From Zopfochytrium polystomum (taxonomy: Eukaryota; Chytridiomycota; Chytridiomycetes; Chytridiales; Chytridiaceae): a DNA stretch of 64,000 nucleotides. This document shows, piece by piece, positions 1 through 11,025 of the stretch. How positions within the stretch are numbered: the stretch's first letter is position 1; each line of letters begins with the position of its first letter. The position numbers and the translations under genes are program-made. The DNA is taken from the NCBI GenBank assembly GCA_025765615.1, contig JAIVFJ010000034.1:367739-431738 (forward strand). Reading direction: 5' to 3'. The notes beneath the pieces were generated by a model. The model was not told where the DNA came from. It saw only the letters and a program-made list of their open reading frames with translations, and did no database searches.

Positions 1-419
1 ACAGTTCAGCTTGTGGTGAGTTGGCACCGAAGCTGTGATGGGAGGCTGGGGTTCTACTCTCCAGAGTCAGCAATCTTACGTGGAGGTCTAAGGTCTCCGA
101 AGATTTGAGGTTTCCCACGTCTTCTCCTTCAGCCGGTCCAAAAAATTAAATTCCTTTCTGCCTGCCTATACGTAGCATAGCTGTTTGCTCCAAGGCCCCC
201 GCCGAAACAGCGCGGAAAGGTGCTTGAGGTGGATTATTGGAGGCTGGTAAGGGCGGCCGTGGCGGGTAACCCGGGTCGGTGATGTGTGTGAGCGCTTTGT
301 GCGGTGGGGCGTGTCCCTGTCCACACAGTCCCCTCCGTTTTATTTTGGCCTTTGTCTGTCTTTCTGTCTGCCTTTGCGCCTGAATTTCGCCGCCGCCCCA
401 CCACAAGAATACCACAAGA
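1..419. other. 5' flank of the J-protein gene, no gene seen
   Basis: Short overlapping reading frames on both strands here show no recognisable domain. The stretch just before the ATG at 420 is pyrimidine-rich and ends in repeated CCACAAGAATA-like motifs. It probably holds the promoter and 5' leader of the downstream gene, but I see no clear TATA box. Confidence 0.5.
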
Positions 420-1491
420 ATGGATCGGCCTCTCCTCAAGGGCGCGACCGCCCTCACCGGATGGCGCCGCTCAAACCTCTCTCCATCGGCGCAGCTCCTG
501 TTTGGCTCTTGCCTGCCACGTCCACCGCAACCGCCACTACAGCCGTTACCCGCTCAGCCGCCGCTTGCTCGCTGCCCTTGCACGTGTCGCCTGCTCCATC
601 GCCCTCCCAAGCTCTCCGCCAGAAAATCGATATCCTCGGACCGCTTCGCCTCGACCTCCGCCGCTTTCTGCCCAGTAAGTTGGTATTTGCACAGCCGATG
701 TATACAGCACTCTTGGCAGCCCAATCAGATTGCTCCCCCCGAAATCGTCTCACTCCCTTTGGGTAGCCTCTGACCTCTTCGTTTCGCCTCCACAGTACAA
801 GACCCTAGACGTCCCGACCACTGCCGACGCCAAAACTATCAAAAAAGCCTACCTCTCCAAAGTTATGGAGCTCCACCCGGACCGTCTCGCCACTCGCCCC
901 GGCGGCGCACCAAAGCGCGGCACGGCCGAGCACGCCCGCGCAACGTCAGATTTTATGCAGATTGTGCGCTCTTTCGAGATCCTGTCCGATCCAGACACTC
1001 GGCGGGCTTACGACGCTCGACGGAGTAGCAGGGGCGGGGTCGGATGGAGCGGCGACGCTGCCTACGACACGCACTGGGCGTCGGATGACCCGCGCAGGTC
1101 ACGGCGGCAGAGCGAGTGGGTGTACCGCGACGGGCGGTGGGAGCAGCGCGGAGGAGTGGGTGGCGGCGGCGGGTGGCCTGGCGCCGACTACGATCGATAT
1201 TACGGCCCGATGAACCAAGGTCCCATTTACATGGCAAACGGCACCATGGCCGCGTTGATCATTGGCATAGCTGTCGCATGCTCGGTCGGCCTCGCGTTCC
1301 TCTTCAACGAGCGCCGAACACGGTTCGTCTCGGTGCTGAATGCGCAAGATGCGACCCTCCAGCAGTATTACGAGGACAGAAGGAGGAAAGCGGTCAAGCC
1401 AAGCGATCATGTTGGCGCGCTGAGGGCAAAGATTAAGCCCGAGGTCTCAAGCGACAGCCCAGAAGCGCTCCCAAAGACAGAGAGTAGTTGA
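420..1491 (+). CDS. Membrane-anchored J-domain (DnaJ/Hsp40) protein, probably mitochondrial
   Basis: This gene has two exons, 420-674 and 796-1491, joined across an intron with donor GTAAGT and acceptor CACAG, giving 316 residues. The J domain begins right at the splice junction (YKTLDVPTTADAKTIKKAYL) and carries the HPD motif at about residues 112-114, the loop that stimulates Hsp70 ATPase. The first 85 residues are rich in Arg, Ser, Ala and Pro with almost no acidic residues, as in a mitochondrial targeting sequence. A Gly/Arg-rich linker follows the J domain, and a single hydrophobic segment (about residues 236-255) is followed by a basic tail. This arrangement is known from fungal mitochondrial J-proteins; the organelle is inferred. 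Start codon choice depends on the exon-1 frame being open only from here. Confidence 0.8.
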
Positions 1492-1605
1492 CCTCATTTT
1501 TCATGTAGTTATTTCTGTCTCCCACTCCCTCAACAACAAGAATTTGGCCCTGCAAGGCGCGACAGCATTTGAACGAAAACATTGTAAGCAACGTATTTAA
1601 ACAAA

Positions 1606-2945
1606 CTAGTTCAACCCAGATTCGCGGAGAGCGTCAGCAATAGACTCTTTGATTTCGTCATCCACAATAAGAATGCAGTTCAGGACAAGCTGGTGAATGT
1701 GAAAGTCAGCTATGCCAGTCGAGAGAGGAGATTTCAGGAACTCACAGCTGCCACTTGGAAAACGGCGTAAAACCAAATGTTTGTTAACTCGTCGCAGGTA
1801 CTCTGTTTGGAACTGCGATCAGCAACACGAGGCAACTGGGGAAGCGGTCCCCATTAATGCCTCCCATACACCCCCACATACCTTGAACGGGTTCAGCTCA
1901 GCGGATTCCCCCATGCGGTAGCACAAAAAGTTCGAGTCCCAGAACAGCACCATTACTACGACCCACAGGCAGGTTTGAGTTAGGTTGATGAATATGTACC
2001 ACCACCAGAACCGGCCCCTCCGCCCCATTTTGAACAGAGCGAACCAGAGCTTGTTATTGAGACCAAAGGCCTTTGGCGAACACGTGACAATGGTGATGTA
2101 GACCCACATGGGCAGGGTGATGAGTGAAATGTACTTTGCGTAGTTGATGTACGAGATGGCAACGTCCTGGTTCTCTGAGGCACCGGTTGTATCGATGACG
2201 AGTGTTATGGCGTATACGACGGCGCAGTTGAAGACGATGAATGCGTAGTGGCACGCTGTTTATGAGACATTGCGTTTCCGTGAAAGACATTTAGATTTGC
2301 TACAGATTTTCTCAGAAGCTCATTGTATCGACAGGCCACAAATCAAGGACCCTCACCGAGCATTAGCCACTTGTACTTTTCATACCAGGTCATGTATCGC
2401 TGGTACGCAGTGCGGGGAGCTGGAGGATCACCGCGACTACCGCCGGGGAAAGGAGCATCCTGTTTTGTCGCGCCAGAATGCTTCTCCCCCTGCGCGCCGC
2501 CACCGCCACCACCGCGGGGGCCGTACGGATCGCTCGAAACGTCTAGGGTGCTGACGGTGTTTGACTTTACGAAGACGGGGCCGTAGCGCGAGTCGCGATC
2601 GAGGGGGTAGTGGCCGGTGATGTCAGTGTCGAGGTTTGGATGGCGCTGGTGGAAGCCCGGGTGCGAGGCGGCGGCAGTGAGGGCTGACGGGATCGGGGCT
2701 GTTGCGGGGCGGTCGCCGGCGCCGGCGCCGAGGAGGTAAGGGCTGCGGTCTTCGGGATCCGGGAGCGGCATGTAGTCCGACTGAGATTTGGGGATGACCG
2801 GCTGTGTGACGGAGAGGGGCGTTGTGTTTGGTGGGCCCCGCGGCGAGGACAGCGACGGCGAGGATTCGGTCGTGGCGGTGGTGGTGGCGGTGGCAGAGAG
2901 GGGGACGGAGATGTTCGCGGTGGGATCGATTAGCGTCGGAGGCAT
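1606..2945 (-). CDS. Multi-pass membrane protein of unknown family
   Basis: Three exons on the minus strand (2945-2357, 2255-1882, 1800-1606) join in frame to 385 residues. The splice sites are GTGAGG/ACAG and GTATGT/AGAG. The first roughly 180 residues are Pro/Ser/Thr/Gly-rich and look disordered, and include a poly-Gly run. From about residue 185 the protein becomes aromatic and hydrophobic, with about four membrane segments in exon 2 (for example ACHYAFIVFNCAVVYAITLV and ISLITLPMWVYITIVTC) and a WWWYIFINL stretch. The tail in exon 3 is mixed-charge and ends with ALRESGLN. I do not recognise the family. The long disordered N-terminus suggests a cytosolic interaction region, but no function can be assigned. 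The second acceptor is the least certain junction. Confidence 0.6.
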
Positions 2946-3072
2946 CTTGCTGATTGCTTTCTTCGAGGGCAGGCTTTTTGAGTTTTATAGGGTAATTAGC
3001 TGCGCGGGGTTGATGTGTGGGCCAGAGCGCCAAGGAGAGGCAAGCTCGCACAGCCTCGCTTGCTCGCTTAGG

Positions 3073-3089
3073 GAAAGAGAGAGAGAGAA

Positions 3090-3126
<37 letters not shown>
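3073..3126. repeat. (GA)n microsatellite
   Basis: A nearly pure GA tract with two AAA interruptions lies upstream of the divergent start regions of the membrane-protein gene (minus) and the small plus-strand ORF. Such tracts are length-unstable, and this one may sit in a shared promoter. Confidence 0.9.
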
Positions 3127-3400
3127 CGGACAAAGGAGAGGTCCTGCGCGTAGGGGGATCAACCTCCGCAATGCCGGAACAGCGAAGAAAACGAAGACAC
3201 AACATCAAACACAAATACGGGCAAAAATCAAAAATAGAAGCAAAAGAACAAATCGAATGGCAGGCCGCGGGTGCGGACCTGCGCTTCTTGTTTCAAAAGC
3301 GACATTGGCCGTTGGACCGTCGCTTTTTTTGGACCTACTCTCCCAACAAAAAAAAGGAGAAAAAAAAAAAAATTAAGGAAAGAACCAGCTTGAAGCCCCT

Positions 3401-3961
3401 TTGTTTTCGCAGCATCGTACGCCGCCTGCTTTGGCCTTGGCCCGCCCAAGCAGGCTGGCCGCGATGGACGCAATGGCAGGCTTGGCGGCGGCACAAGGAG
3501 AGGAGGATTCGCAGAGATTGCTGTTTGGCGGCGGCGGCGCAAATATTCTCGAGAGCTGCGACAGGCTGGTCGCGTTTGGCGCAACCGCCCAGGGTCTCAG
3601 GCCAAATGCAGAGGTTGCCGCCGATACTGATACTGAAGACAGAATTATGGTCGAGCATGTCAGATTGGAGGATGCCGAGGCGCTTTCGCGTTTCTGCGCG
3701 GTCTGGCGCGATACTGCTGAAGAGCCGTTTGCCTGTAGTTTCTGCAGGAAGGCTGTCAACTTGTTGTGGTCTTTCGTGGAGCTGGAAGTTGAGGACGCTA
3801 CTCAAGCAATCACAATCGTTGCATCGCCACTTGCATATCATCCTCCCATCCTCCGAGAAGTGCCGGACCACACTGACATCAACGCATACTTTGCACGCGC
3901 TCCCGGACGAAGTATTATCTTGAAACCCTTGGCACACAGCGAAGGCTTCTTTACACTATAG
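3401..3961 (+). CDS. Hypothetical protein, 186 aa
   Basis: This is an uninterrupted ORF with a second possible start at the internal MDAMAG (position 3464). The product is moderately acidic and has a possible metal-binding CSFCRKAV motif near residue 112, but no family I recognise. Upstream lies an A-rich stretch (3340-3375), and downstream lie spacer and another A-tract. A shadow ORF of similar size exists on the minus strand, so the strand is not certain. The plus frame is preferred because its composition (AEALSRFCAVWRDTAEEPF) is balanced and its stop is followed by an apparent 3' spacer. Confidence 0.4.
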   Translation: MFSQHRTPPALALARPSRLAAMDAMAGLAAAQGEEDSQRLLFGGGGANILESCDRLVAFGATAQGLRPNAEVAADTDTEDRIMVEHVRLEDAEALSRFCAVWRDTAEEPFACSFCRKAVNLLWSFVELEVEDATQAITIVASPLAYHPPILREVPDHTDINAYFARAPGRSIILKPLAHSEGFFTL

Positions 3962-4348
3962 CAGTGTTAGGAGAAAACTGTTTGTAATGAAAATGGCCAG
4001 TGCTTTCCTGATCGGTCTGGCTTCCTGTGCTGCTTGGGGAAAAAAAAAAAAAAATCGAGCTTATTCGTCGGATGTATTCCTAAGTTGTACTATTCACGAG
4101 TATGCTCAACATAAAGGGATTTGAGAATGCGTCACGTTGAGTTTCGTGTGAACGCCTGAGAAGCAGAATCGCCAATCACGAAACGCTGAAAGAGATTGGT
4201 GGGTTCGCGTCCAACATGGGCAAATCGGCCTCGCGGGCTGGGTTGCATCGTTCGTGACCGAGGAATTGTCACCACTGCCAATTTGCGCGGGACACGTGGA
4301 AACCAAACCAACGGCCAAACAGAAAACAACCACCACAGCGACCAAGAA
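3962..4348. other. Intergenic spacer before ERO1
   Basis: It holds an A14 tract at about 4040 and the presumed promoter of the ERO1 gene. No coding signal is seen on either strand. Confidence 0.5.
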
Positions 4349-6622
4349 ATGCCCTCCTACGCGGCGATGAGCGCAGCGGCAATTACCGTAGCTACAACGC
4401 TGATTCCCCTCGCGTCTGCCTCGTTGCATGCATCCTATTCGGAGCTGACCCGCATCTCCAACCACTGCTCGGTAAGTCGGAGTCATCCGTTCCGTTCTGA
4501 CCGTTAAGTCCCATGCCGTCCAAAATGCGGGCTGATCCCATCGCCAGCCATCTGGCCACATCAAAGATGCATGTTGCGAGTACTCTGATGTCAATCACAT
4601 CAACGATCAAATATCACCTTTACTCCAAGACCTCGTTCAAACTTCTTTTTTCCGCTACTACAAAGTAAGGAGTCCTTCCAACGACGATCTCTGACTGTTC
4701 TCTTCACTAATCACTCGCGTCCACGATCAAGGTCAACTTAGAGAAAGGATGCCCTTTTTGGAAGGAAGATCATCGATGCTCCTCGATAGACTGTGCTGTG
4801 GCGACCGTGGACGAAGTAAGTAGCTGCATTTGTCAGCGTGGCACGAAATTTGTTGACCCTGAATGTCTGTCCAAACAACAGTCGGAGGTGGCCGAGCACC
4901 TCAAGACCGTCGCCATATCCAAAGTAGATTTCAGTACGGCTGGCGACAACGGATTTGGGCTCTTTCATAGCGACTGCGAGTTCTCCGAAAATGACTTTTG
5001 CGTTGTGGAGGACGAAGTCCACAGTGAAGGAGTTTACGTCAATCTCCTCCTGAACCCGGAACGCTTCACCGGTTATGCTGGAGAATCTGCTGCGCGTATA
5101 TGGAACGCATTATACAAGGAAAACTGCTTTCCTTTGGATGACTCCGGCAGTCACCAACTGACGTCTGATCACCAGCGGGCTTTGGATAACACCTGCACGG
5201 AGAAGAGGGTGTTCTACCGGCTCATCTCGGGCCTGCACACATCAATTTCGACCCACATTTGCGATAAATATCTGGACAGGAAGACAGGGATTTGGGTGAG
5301 TGGGGCGCATGTTGTAAAGCTTCGTTAAGGCGGTCATTCACCTGCGTTCAGTACCGCAACTTAGACTGCTTCCTGGACCGTGTTGGTCGCTTCCCAGAGC
5401 GGGTGGAGAATCTGTACTTCACTTACGTCGTCTTACTTCGCGCGGTGACAAAGCTGTCCCCATACTTGAAGACCTACTCATGGTGCGCGGGAGTTGAAGG
5501 CGACAAAGGCAAGATTAAGGTGAGGCGAACATGTTATTTCTAGCTCAGACAATTCTTTTCAATTTTTGCAGTCCCTCGTACGTGACATTGTGAAGGTTAC
5601 CAAGTCGTGCCCACCTGCTTTCGACGAAAAGCAGTTATTTGCTGATAGCTCCTCTGATGTGAGTCTAAACATGTGACCGTTTAATGCCATAAGCCCATGA
5701 CTCGTATTCGTCCAAAATTTATAGGTTATAAAGGAAGAGTTCAAGATGCACTTTCGAAACATCTCTCGGATTATGGACTGCGTTGGCTGCGAAAAATGCA
5801 GACTCTGGGGGAAGCTTCAAATTTCTGGTGCGACATAAGCCTGTCTGCCATTGACGATGGATCTTACTCATCTGCCTGTAGGACTGGGAACGGCTTTGAA
5901 GATTCTCTTTTCGTTTGGAAACAAGTAACTAAACTTTGGTTGTTGGCTTGAAATAGTCTTTATCTTGCGTAACAATTGTTCCCAATCGCACCGTAGGGCG
6001 TCATCCTACCAACTTACAAGATCAGAACTGGTTGCTCTTATAAATGGCTTTACTCGAGTGTCCAACTCAATGTCTGCCATTGCGCGGTTTCCGCGCCATG
6101 ATGGAACAGGAAATGCGGGCGACTCCCCTCGATTCGATTGATGGCAAAGACCTGTTAGACGAATCGATACAATCACAATCGTCACGATCGGGACAACCCA
6201 ATCTGCCGACACCGGAGGTCCCAAATGACACGAAAGCACCCGAAGTGGAGCCAACCGCCGATCCTCGGATTACGGCCTTTTCGAAGGATGCAATGCTGCT
6301 AGATTTAAGCTACATCAATTTCTTCGAGCCACGCAGATTCGGTGTTTGGTTGATTGGCTTGGTTTTGATGGTGTATGGCTCCTTTTCAGTGTGCCACAAG
6401 GCGTATCAGTGGCATAATGGGACTATGAAAGTCCCGACTGAGGGGTACGGGCGCATCACAGAGGAGCAGGAGCCACAGGAGGGGGATCAATCTTCAGGTG
6501 GCATTTCAGCTGCTAGTGGCGGTGGCGATGGCGCAAGCTCGTCAACACGACCGGAATCCGGTTTTTCAACCGGACCACGAAGACGAGGCGGTAAGAAGAA
6601 GGTTCCGCATCTGGATAAATGA
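4349..6622 (+). CDS. ERO1: ERO1: ER thiol oxidoreductase (endoplasmic oxidoreductin 1)
   Basis: Nine exons are read: 4349-4471, 4548-4664, 4732-4815, 4882-5295, 5352-5519, 5572-5658, 5725-5827, 5882-5924, 5997-6622. All introns are short GT-AG. ERO1 is an FAD enzyme that reoxidises protein disulfide isomerase in the ER lumen, using oxygen. Diagnostic segments are [71 protein letters not shown] and the catalytic CxxCxxC (MDCVGCEKC, about residues 350-356). A signal peptide covers about the first 24 residues. The C-terminal region holds a membrane segment ([19 protein letters not shown], about residue 495) and a basic, Gly-rich tail. The exon sum is one base over a multiple of three, so the frame changes near 6091 in the last exon: an indel, an assembly error, or an unusual 52-nt intron at 6058-6109. 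Confidence 0.88.
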
Positions 6623-6794
6623 AGGGCAAATCACTTGAGTTGAGCTAAAATGGACCACCGTGATGCACACGCTTCACAGACTTTGTACTTGTATCTCATT
6701 GGGGGGCGAGGGCCAACCACGGGACTTTTGACAAAAAAATAAAAAATAAAAAATAAAATAAAAATTGAATAAAAAAAAGTCTGGCAAGCAGAGG
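6623..6794. other. 3' flank of ERO1 with A-rich tract
   Basis: A run of AAAAAATAAAA units at 6730-6778 follows the ERO1 stop. It includes several AATAAA-like hexamers that could serve as polyadenylation signals. Confidence 0.5.
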
Positions 6795-7660
6795 ATGGAT
6801 TCTCAACCACGTCATTCTCGCCATGCCCTTACCTACCAAAAGGCGTCGTCGGCGACCTCATTCCCCGACCAGGTTGCAGTAGTAACGACCTCGCAACCAA
6901 CAGCATGGAGGCGCAACTCCCTCGCTGGACTCAGACCGGAAGTCTCGTCTGTTCGTGGGCACGCTAACAAGGTGTTCACTCCAAGTCCCGCTCGTGCTAC
7001 AGGTTTCACACTTGGGCACTCTTCACGACCTCCTCCCATGCGTGCACCTCAGCGCGCATCATCGGCAAAGCGCTCCCATTCTGCACCAACTCGAAGTGCC
7101 ACACCCACGAAGCTCTTTCTCTTCAGAGACTCACAGATTTTCCCAGTGTCAGTAGTGTATGCTGACGGCATCACCAGTGGCAGGTGATCTTACTTGTTTA
7201 GCAAACCCTCTGCTAAATTCGCCCTGGCCAATCATTACTTTCGGCGCATTTTGTGACGACGAGCAGCGATTGGGAGTCCGATCAAATTGCGAAGGTGTTG
7301 CACGACCTTTCACCCCGTCAGCTTATTTCGCTTCGACTCTTCCCAGGTTGCAGTCACACAATTTAGCTTAAGGAAAGATTCCTTGGTCTCGTTTCGGGAC
7401 GTGTCGCGTGGCCGCTGCATCAGATGCGGTCTGTTTAGCTTTCTTGTCAAGTTTGGTTTGGGAACAAGCCTGCGCCTCTGCCACCAGATAAACTGCTTAC
7501 CTTGCACTGTTCACTTTCCATCAGAGCTCTATCCTTGGACCATTGCGAACCGTTACACGTTCCTCCGTTTCGGGTGCAGACTGCCGTGTAGATTGAAGAT
7601 TCTTGTGTCGGTGGCAGCGATGCTGGCAGAAGTCGAGGAGGGCTCCGAAATTTGGTGAGT
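6795..7660 (+). other. Probable 5' exons of the gene ending at 8888
   Basis: Several open stretches switch frame here in a way expected of short exons. One runs 6795-7150 (Ser/Arg/Pro-rich, with RASSAKRSHSAPTRSATP). Another holds SDWESDQIAKVLHDLSPRQL near 7270-7330. A third ends at about 7658 with AEVEEGSEIW and abuts a GTGAGT donor. That donor can be joined in phase to an acceptor (GTCCAG) before 7842. I could not fix one complete exon set, so boundaries are only indicative and some pieces may be noncoding. Confidence 0.3.
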
Positions 7661-7841
7661 ATGGCGATGACTCGTTTGTCAGAGGACCGTTGCAATCAGC
7701 GTGCAGTTGCTCTGTTCGGCATCGGATATGTTTATTGCCCTCAGCTATGTAATCGCGACACCGATAACTGGCTGATTGTCGTTCTGATCATCGCCGGAGT
7801 TTGAAATGTGGGGATCTAAACTGTTCACTGTCCCGTCCAGG

Positions 7842-8888
7842 CCGAACGACGTCAGCCTCGAGGAGGTCGCAGAACTGAACGAAGCAACGATGGCTGACAA
7901 AGGGATCCAAGTCTTCCGCACCGATTCTCCCCCATCAGGAGGCTTGGCACCGGAACAAAACCGTCCCAACAACACGATGACCCCCAACAAAGCAGATGAC
8001 AGCGCACCTTCGGCAGTGAAGGCTGATGCAGCTTCTGGCGCTCCAGAAGGCACTGCAAAGCAGTCCACGCCAGAGCATACATCGGTATTCTTGACCGCCG
8101 AATCCGAACAAATCAGCACCGAGCGGGTCCTTCCTCAAGAATTGTCGGCGAACTCCCCGTCCAAAGCGCAAGGCTTCGCGGTGGACGCAGAGGAGTACCA
8201 CGGCGACGGTGAAGAGACTGGCGATGTTGTTGCTGCCAATGGGGCTGTCGGACACGTGACGGGAACCGGCCAACCGGGTTTTTCTGCGGAGCCGATGGTC
8301 GTCGTTTGCGACGAGGTCGAAGACCTTGAAGAGTGCACGCCAGCGGCAGCAAATGGTGTTAGTGAGGAGGAGCCTCCAGTGTCCATCGAGGGGGGCAGCG
8401 GTGGCAAAGGCAGTGACGACAGCACCGTACGCAGTGACCGCGTTGAGGAGATGAAGGCAGCAGTAGACGGTACTGCCGCCGGGGCGAACGCGCCTTCAGG
8501 AGGAACGGCAGCTCCGACGCTGCCGGTGGTCGTGGAGCTCCTCCCTGACGCGGCGACGGGTGTCCCAGTCCCAGGCAGGATCACCACAATGCACGGAGGC
8601 GATGAGGTGCAGCTGACGGCGGAGCAGCGTGCCATGATTGTGCGACTGGTCGAGGACGCCTGTGGAAGCCGCGCCCGTGAGTCGCTCGATTCGGCTCGGA
8701 GCAGCGGGCGCGCCGGCGCACGCCCTACGCGACTGATCATCCGGCAAACGAGGCGGCGGAGAGTCGCTGGGCGGGAGGGACAAGCGGCGAGCGTGACAGG
8801 CGTCAGGGAGGTGACACGGGCTGGTGGCACCGTTGAGGGACGAGTCGGAAAGCGCGCGCGGCTGGAGAAGAAAGGAATTTTCGGGTGA
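7842..8888 (+). CDS. Hypothetical acidic, low-complexity protein (main 3' exon)
   Basis: The frame is open for about 350 codons and opens directly after a good acceptor. The product is rich in Glu, Asp, Ser, Gly, Ala and Val. It lacks hydrophobic segments, so it is probably disordered. The C-terminal 60 residues turn strongly basic (RQTRRRRVAGREG and GKRARLEKKG), like a nuclear localisation or nucleic-acid-binding tail. The final GGGTGA overlaps a GTGAGT donor, so a tiny last exon after the acceptor at about 8970 (adding a few residues) is possible. No known domain is recognised and the function is unknown. Confidence 0.45.
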   Translation, partial: PNDVSLEEVAELNEATMADKGIQVFRTDSPPSGGLAPEQNRPNNTMTPNKADDSAPSAVKADAASGAPEGTAKQSTPEHTSVFLTAESEQISTERVLPQELSANSPSKAQGFAVDAEEYHGDGEETGDVVAANGAVGHVTGTGQPGFSAEPMVVVCDEVEDLEECTPAAANGVSEEEPPVSIEGGSGGKGSDDSTVRSDRVEEMKAAVDGTAAGANAPSGGTAAPTLPVVVELLPDAATGVPVPGRITTMHGGDEVQLTAEQRAMIVRLVEDACGSRARESLDSARSSGRAGARPTRLIIRQTRRRRVAGREGQAASVTGVREVTRAGGTVEGRVGKRARLEKKGIFG

Positions 8889-9035
8889 GTCCTTTTGTGT
8901 CGATAACAGTTGGAAGCACTTTTTTCGGATTTAGCTGTCTAATGTTGTCTTAGTTCCATTGTTGACGCAGTGTGGTCATTCTTTAAGCCAGCAAGTACAA
9001 GCTAAGCGACAAGGGACAAGGAAATTGAGAGAGTT

Positions 9036-9074
<39 letters not shown>

Positions 9075-9180
9075 CTAATGTAAAGTGTTGTACCGAGCCA
9101 ACAATCGCTTCAGCCCCATTATAAAATAAAGAAGAACGATGGCATGCCAGAAAGACGCAGTGAAAGGAAAACTACGAGAC
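8889..9180. other. Spacer between convergent genes
   Basis: It holds the 3' ends of the acidic-protein gene (plus) and the TatD gene (minus), with a GT microsatellite in the middle. No further gene is seen. Confidence 0.5.
9039..9073. repeat. (GT)n microsatellite
   Basis: A pure GT tract of about 17 units lies between two convergent genes. Confidence 0.95.
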
Positions 9181-10586
9181 TTAGACGCGGCGGAATGTTT
9201 TGAGCACAGACCCGCCGCCGCGTGAAGCAAGAAACCGAGCCGCGTTTTCGGCAGTCCTCCTCGCCGTGTCCGCGAGCGACCACCCCTTCGCTCCGGCCAC
9301 GAGGCGGCACGCCGCCACGCACGCGTCGTCGATGAGCCGCGCGTCGTGTAGGTCTGACTCGATGAGGATGCGGTCGTCCGGGACGGCGGCGATCCGGGCA
9401 CGGGTCTTTTCGGCGTCGGCGGAGCGCGCGTTCACAACGGTGCTGAAGGAGAAGTAGAAGCGGGAGGCGACGGGACGCGGCAGGCGGAGGAGGTTCTGGA
9501 CCAGTTCAGGCGGGCCGGAGAAGGAGTGCAGCATGACGGCCGGAGGGAACGCTGCGTCGGCGGCAGCTTCTGCAGCGGTTACGACGGACCTGCTGTTGCT
9601 AGCGAGCCCGGACGTTATAGATGTTGGCAGGGTACCTGCCGCAGAAGCAGAGGCAGAGATTGGGACTGCGCCCGCAGGAGTCGTGGTGGGCGTGTGTTCG
9701 GTGGACGGGCCAGCGGCGGAACGGTCCTTGTACATTTTCCGCTTCTCCTTTCTTGAAGGTCCCGATGCGAGTGCCGCTACGAGCTGCTTTGCTCTCTCTT
9801 GAAACAGCTCGAGAATTTTTCCTGGGCATCTGACGGCGTGCACGCTGACCGGTCGTTTCATCTCAGAGGCAAGGTCGAGCTGCAGCGAAAACAAGCGGAT
9901 CTGGTCGGGCATGGGGTATTTTTCCTTCGTGGTTGGGTCGACGGCGACGGCGTCGAGGCCGATCTCACCGAGCAGCGCGTCGGGGTTAGTGGCGAGGCGT
10001 TCGCGAAGAAGGTCCAGCCAGGCGGGAGTAGCTGCAGCGTAAGTTGTGAGCGGGGATGTCTCCAGCTCCAGGGACACCTTCGGGGCTGGTAGAGTTTTGG
10101 TGGCAACGGCGTTCACGAACCAAGGGTGAACACCTGTTTGTTCCATGTAATATGGTCAGCACCAAAACGAAGTCTGCGTTAGTTGAACTCGCCGTAGGCG
10201 CAAACAACCCGTCCCGGCGCAAATGCCATCCTGCAGGCGTCGACTTCATTCCAGTCGCCAGGGTGGGTGCCCATGACCCACAAATGGCCAACCCTGATGG
10301 GCGGGGCAGCGGTCGGGACCACGCTTGGAGACTCAGCAATGTGGCAGTGGACGTCATGGAGACACGACCACGACGACGGTTCCAGATCGGCTTGGTGACG
10401 CGCATCGTCTTGCCCTCTGTCTTGGGTCTCCGTAGGATTTCGAGATGGTGATGGTGATGACGACAACGATGATGACGATGATGAAGAAGAAGAAGACGGC
10501 GGCGGCGAAAACGCTGGTGATGTGGAGGGCGATGGAGAAGCTGACCAAGTTGTTGGTGGCTGCTGGGGCGGGTCTGCCGTCATCAT
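9181..10586 (-). CDS. TatD/Scn1-family metal-dependent hydrolase
   Basis: Two exons (10586-10193 and 10133-9181) encode about 448 residues. TatD proteins are TIM-barrel metal-dependent hydrolases or DNases; fungal relatives include Scn1. The metal-binding HxH is at residues 80 and 82 (HDVHCHI), GVHPWFV crosses the splice junction, GEIGLDA gives the conserved Glu, and HSFSG and ESDLHD give later metal ligands. The first 77 residues contain a poly-Ser run, and an Ala/Ser/Thr-rich insert of about 70 residues interrupts the barrel, so the protein is longer than the usual 260-300. The only intron fitting the conserved junction is GC-AG (donor GCGAGT, branch-like ACTAAC). Start chosen at MMTADPP; Mets further upstream are possible. 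Confidence 0.75.
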
Positions 10587-10734
10587 TCTGGTTGACGGAG
10601 GCGTGTTTTCTTTCCGCAAAACGGAGGTATTCACTAATATCGCCAATAGCAATTTTATTTGCACCACCAAAAACTTGCTCTTTGCGAGTCTGCATCCACA
10701 CTTCCCATTCTTCATGCCATTCCTCGTAGTTCTT

Positions 10735-10770
10735 TTTTTTTTTCTTTTTTCTTTTTTCTTTTTTTTTTTA
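10735..10770. repeat. T-rich homopolymer tract
   Basis: T runs separated by single C or A residues, upstream of the TatD gene on the opposite strand. Confidence 0.7.
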
Positions 10771-11024
10771 GGTAAACCGGGTGTGGGTGAGGAGTTGCTG
10801 CATCGCTCTGGTGGTGGCGGTTTTCGGTCACGGGTGGGTTGGGACGGCGGCGGGGGACCGACACGGTCTGATTGGTTGGCTGGATGGATGGTGCTGGTCC
10901 GCTTCATTTGCAACAGGATTGGTTTCGATTTTGGATTTTGTTTTTCCCCCTTTCTTTTTGTTCTCTTGTCTAGAATTTTGCACTCTTTTCAACAAAGCCC
11001 AAATCAGATTCCAGTCCCACCATG

Positions 11025-11025
<1 letters not shown>

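Noticed and set aside
6058..6109. 52-nt intron as the simple answer to the ERO1 frame conflict
   Set aside because: It restores the frame but has a weak donor and would remove residues that match ERO1 homologues. I therefore keep it only as an alternative.
8135..8830. Minus-strand ORF of 231 codons opposite the acidic protein
   Set aside because: It is a Ser/Pro/Thr-rich antisense shadow of a GC-rich plus-strand exon, with no domain.
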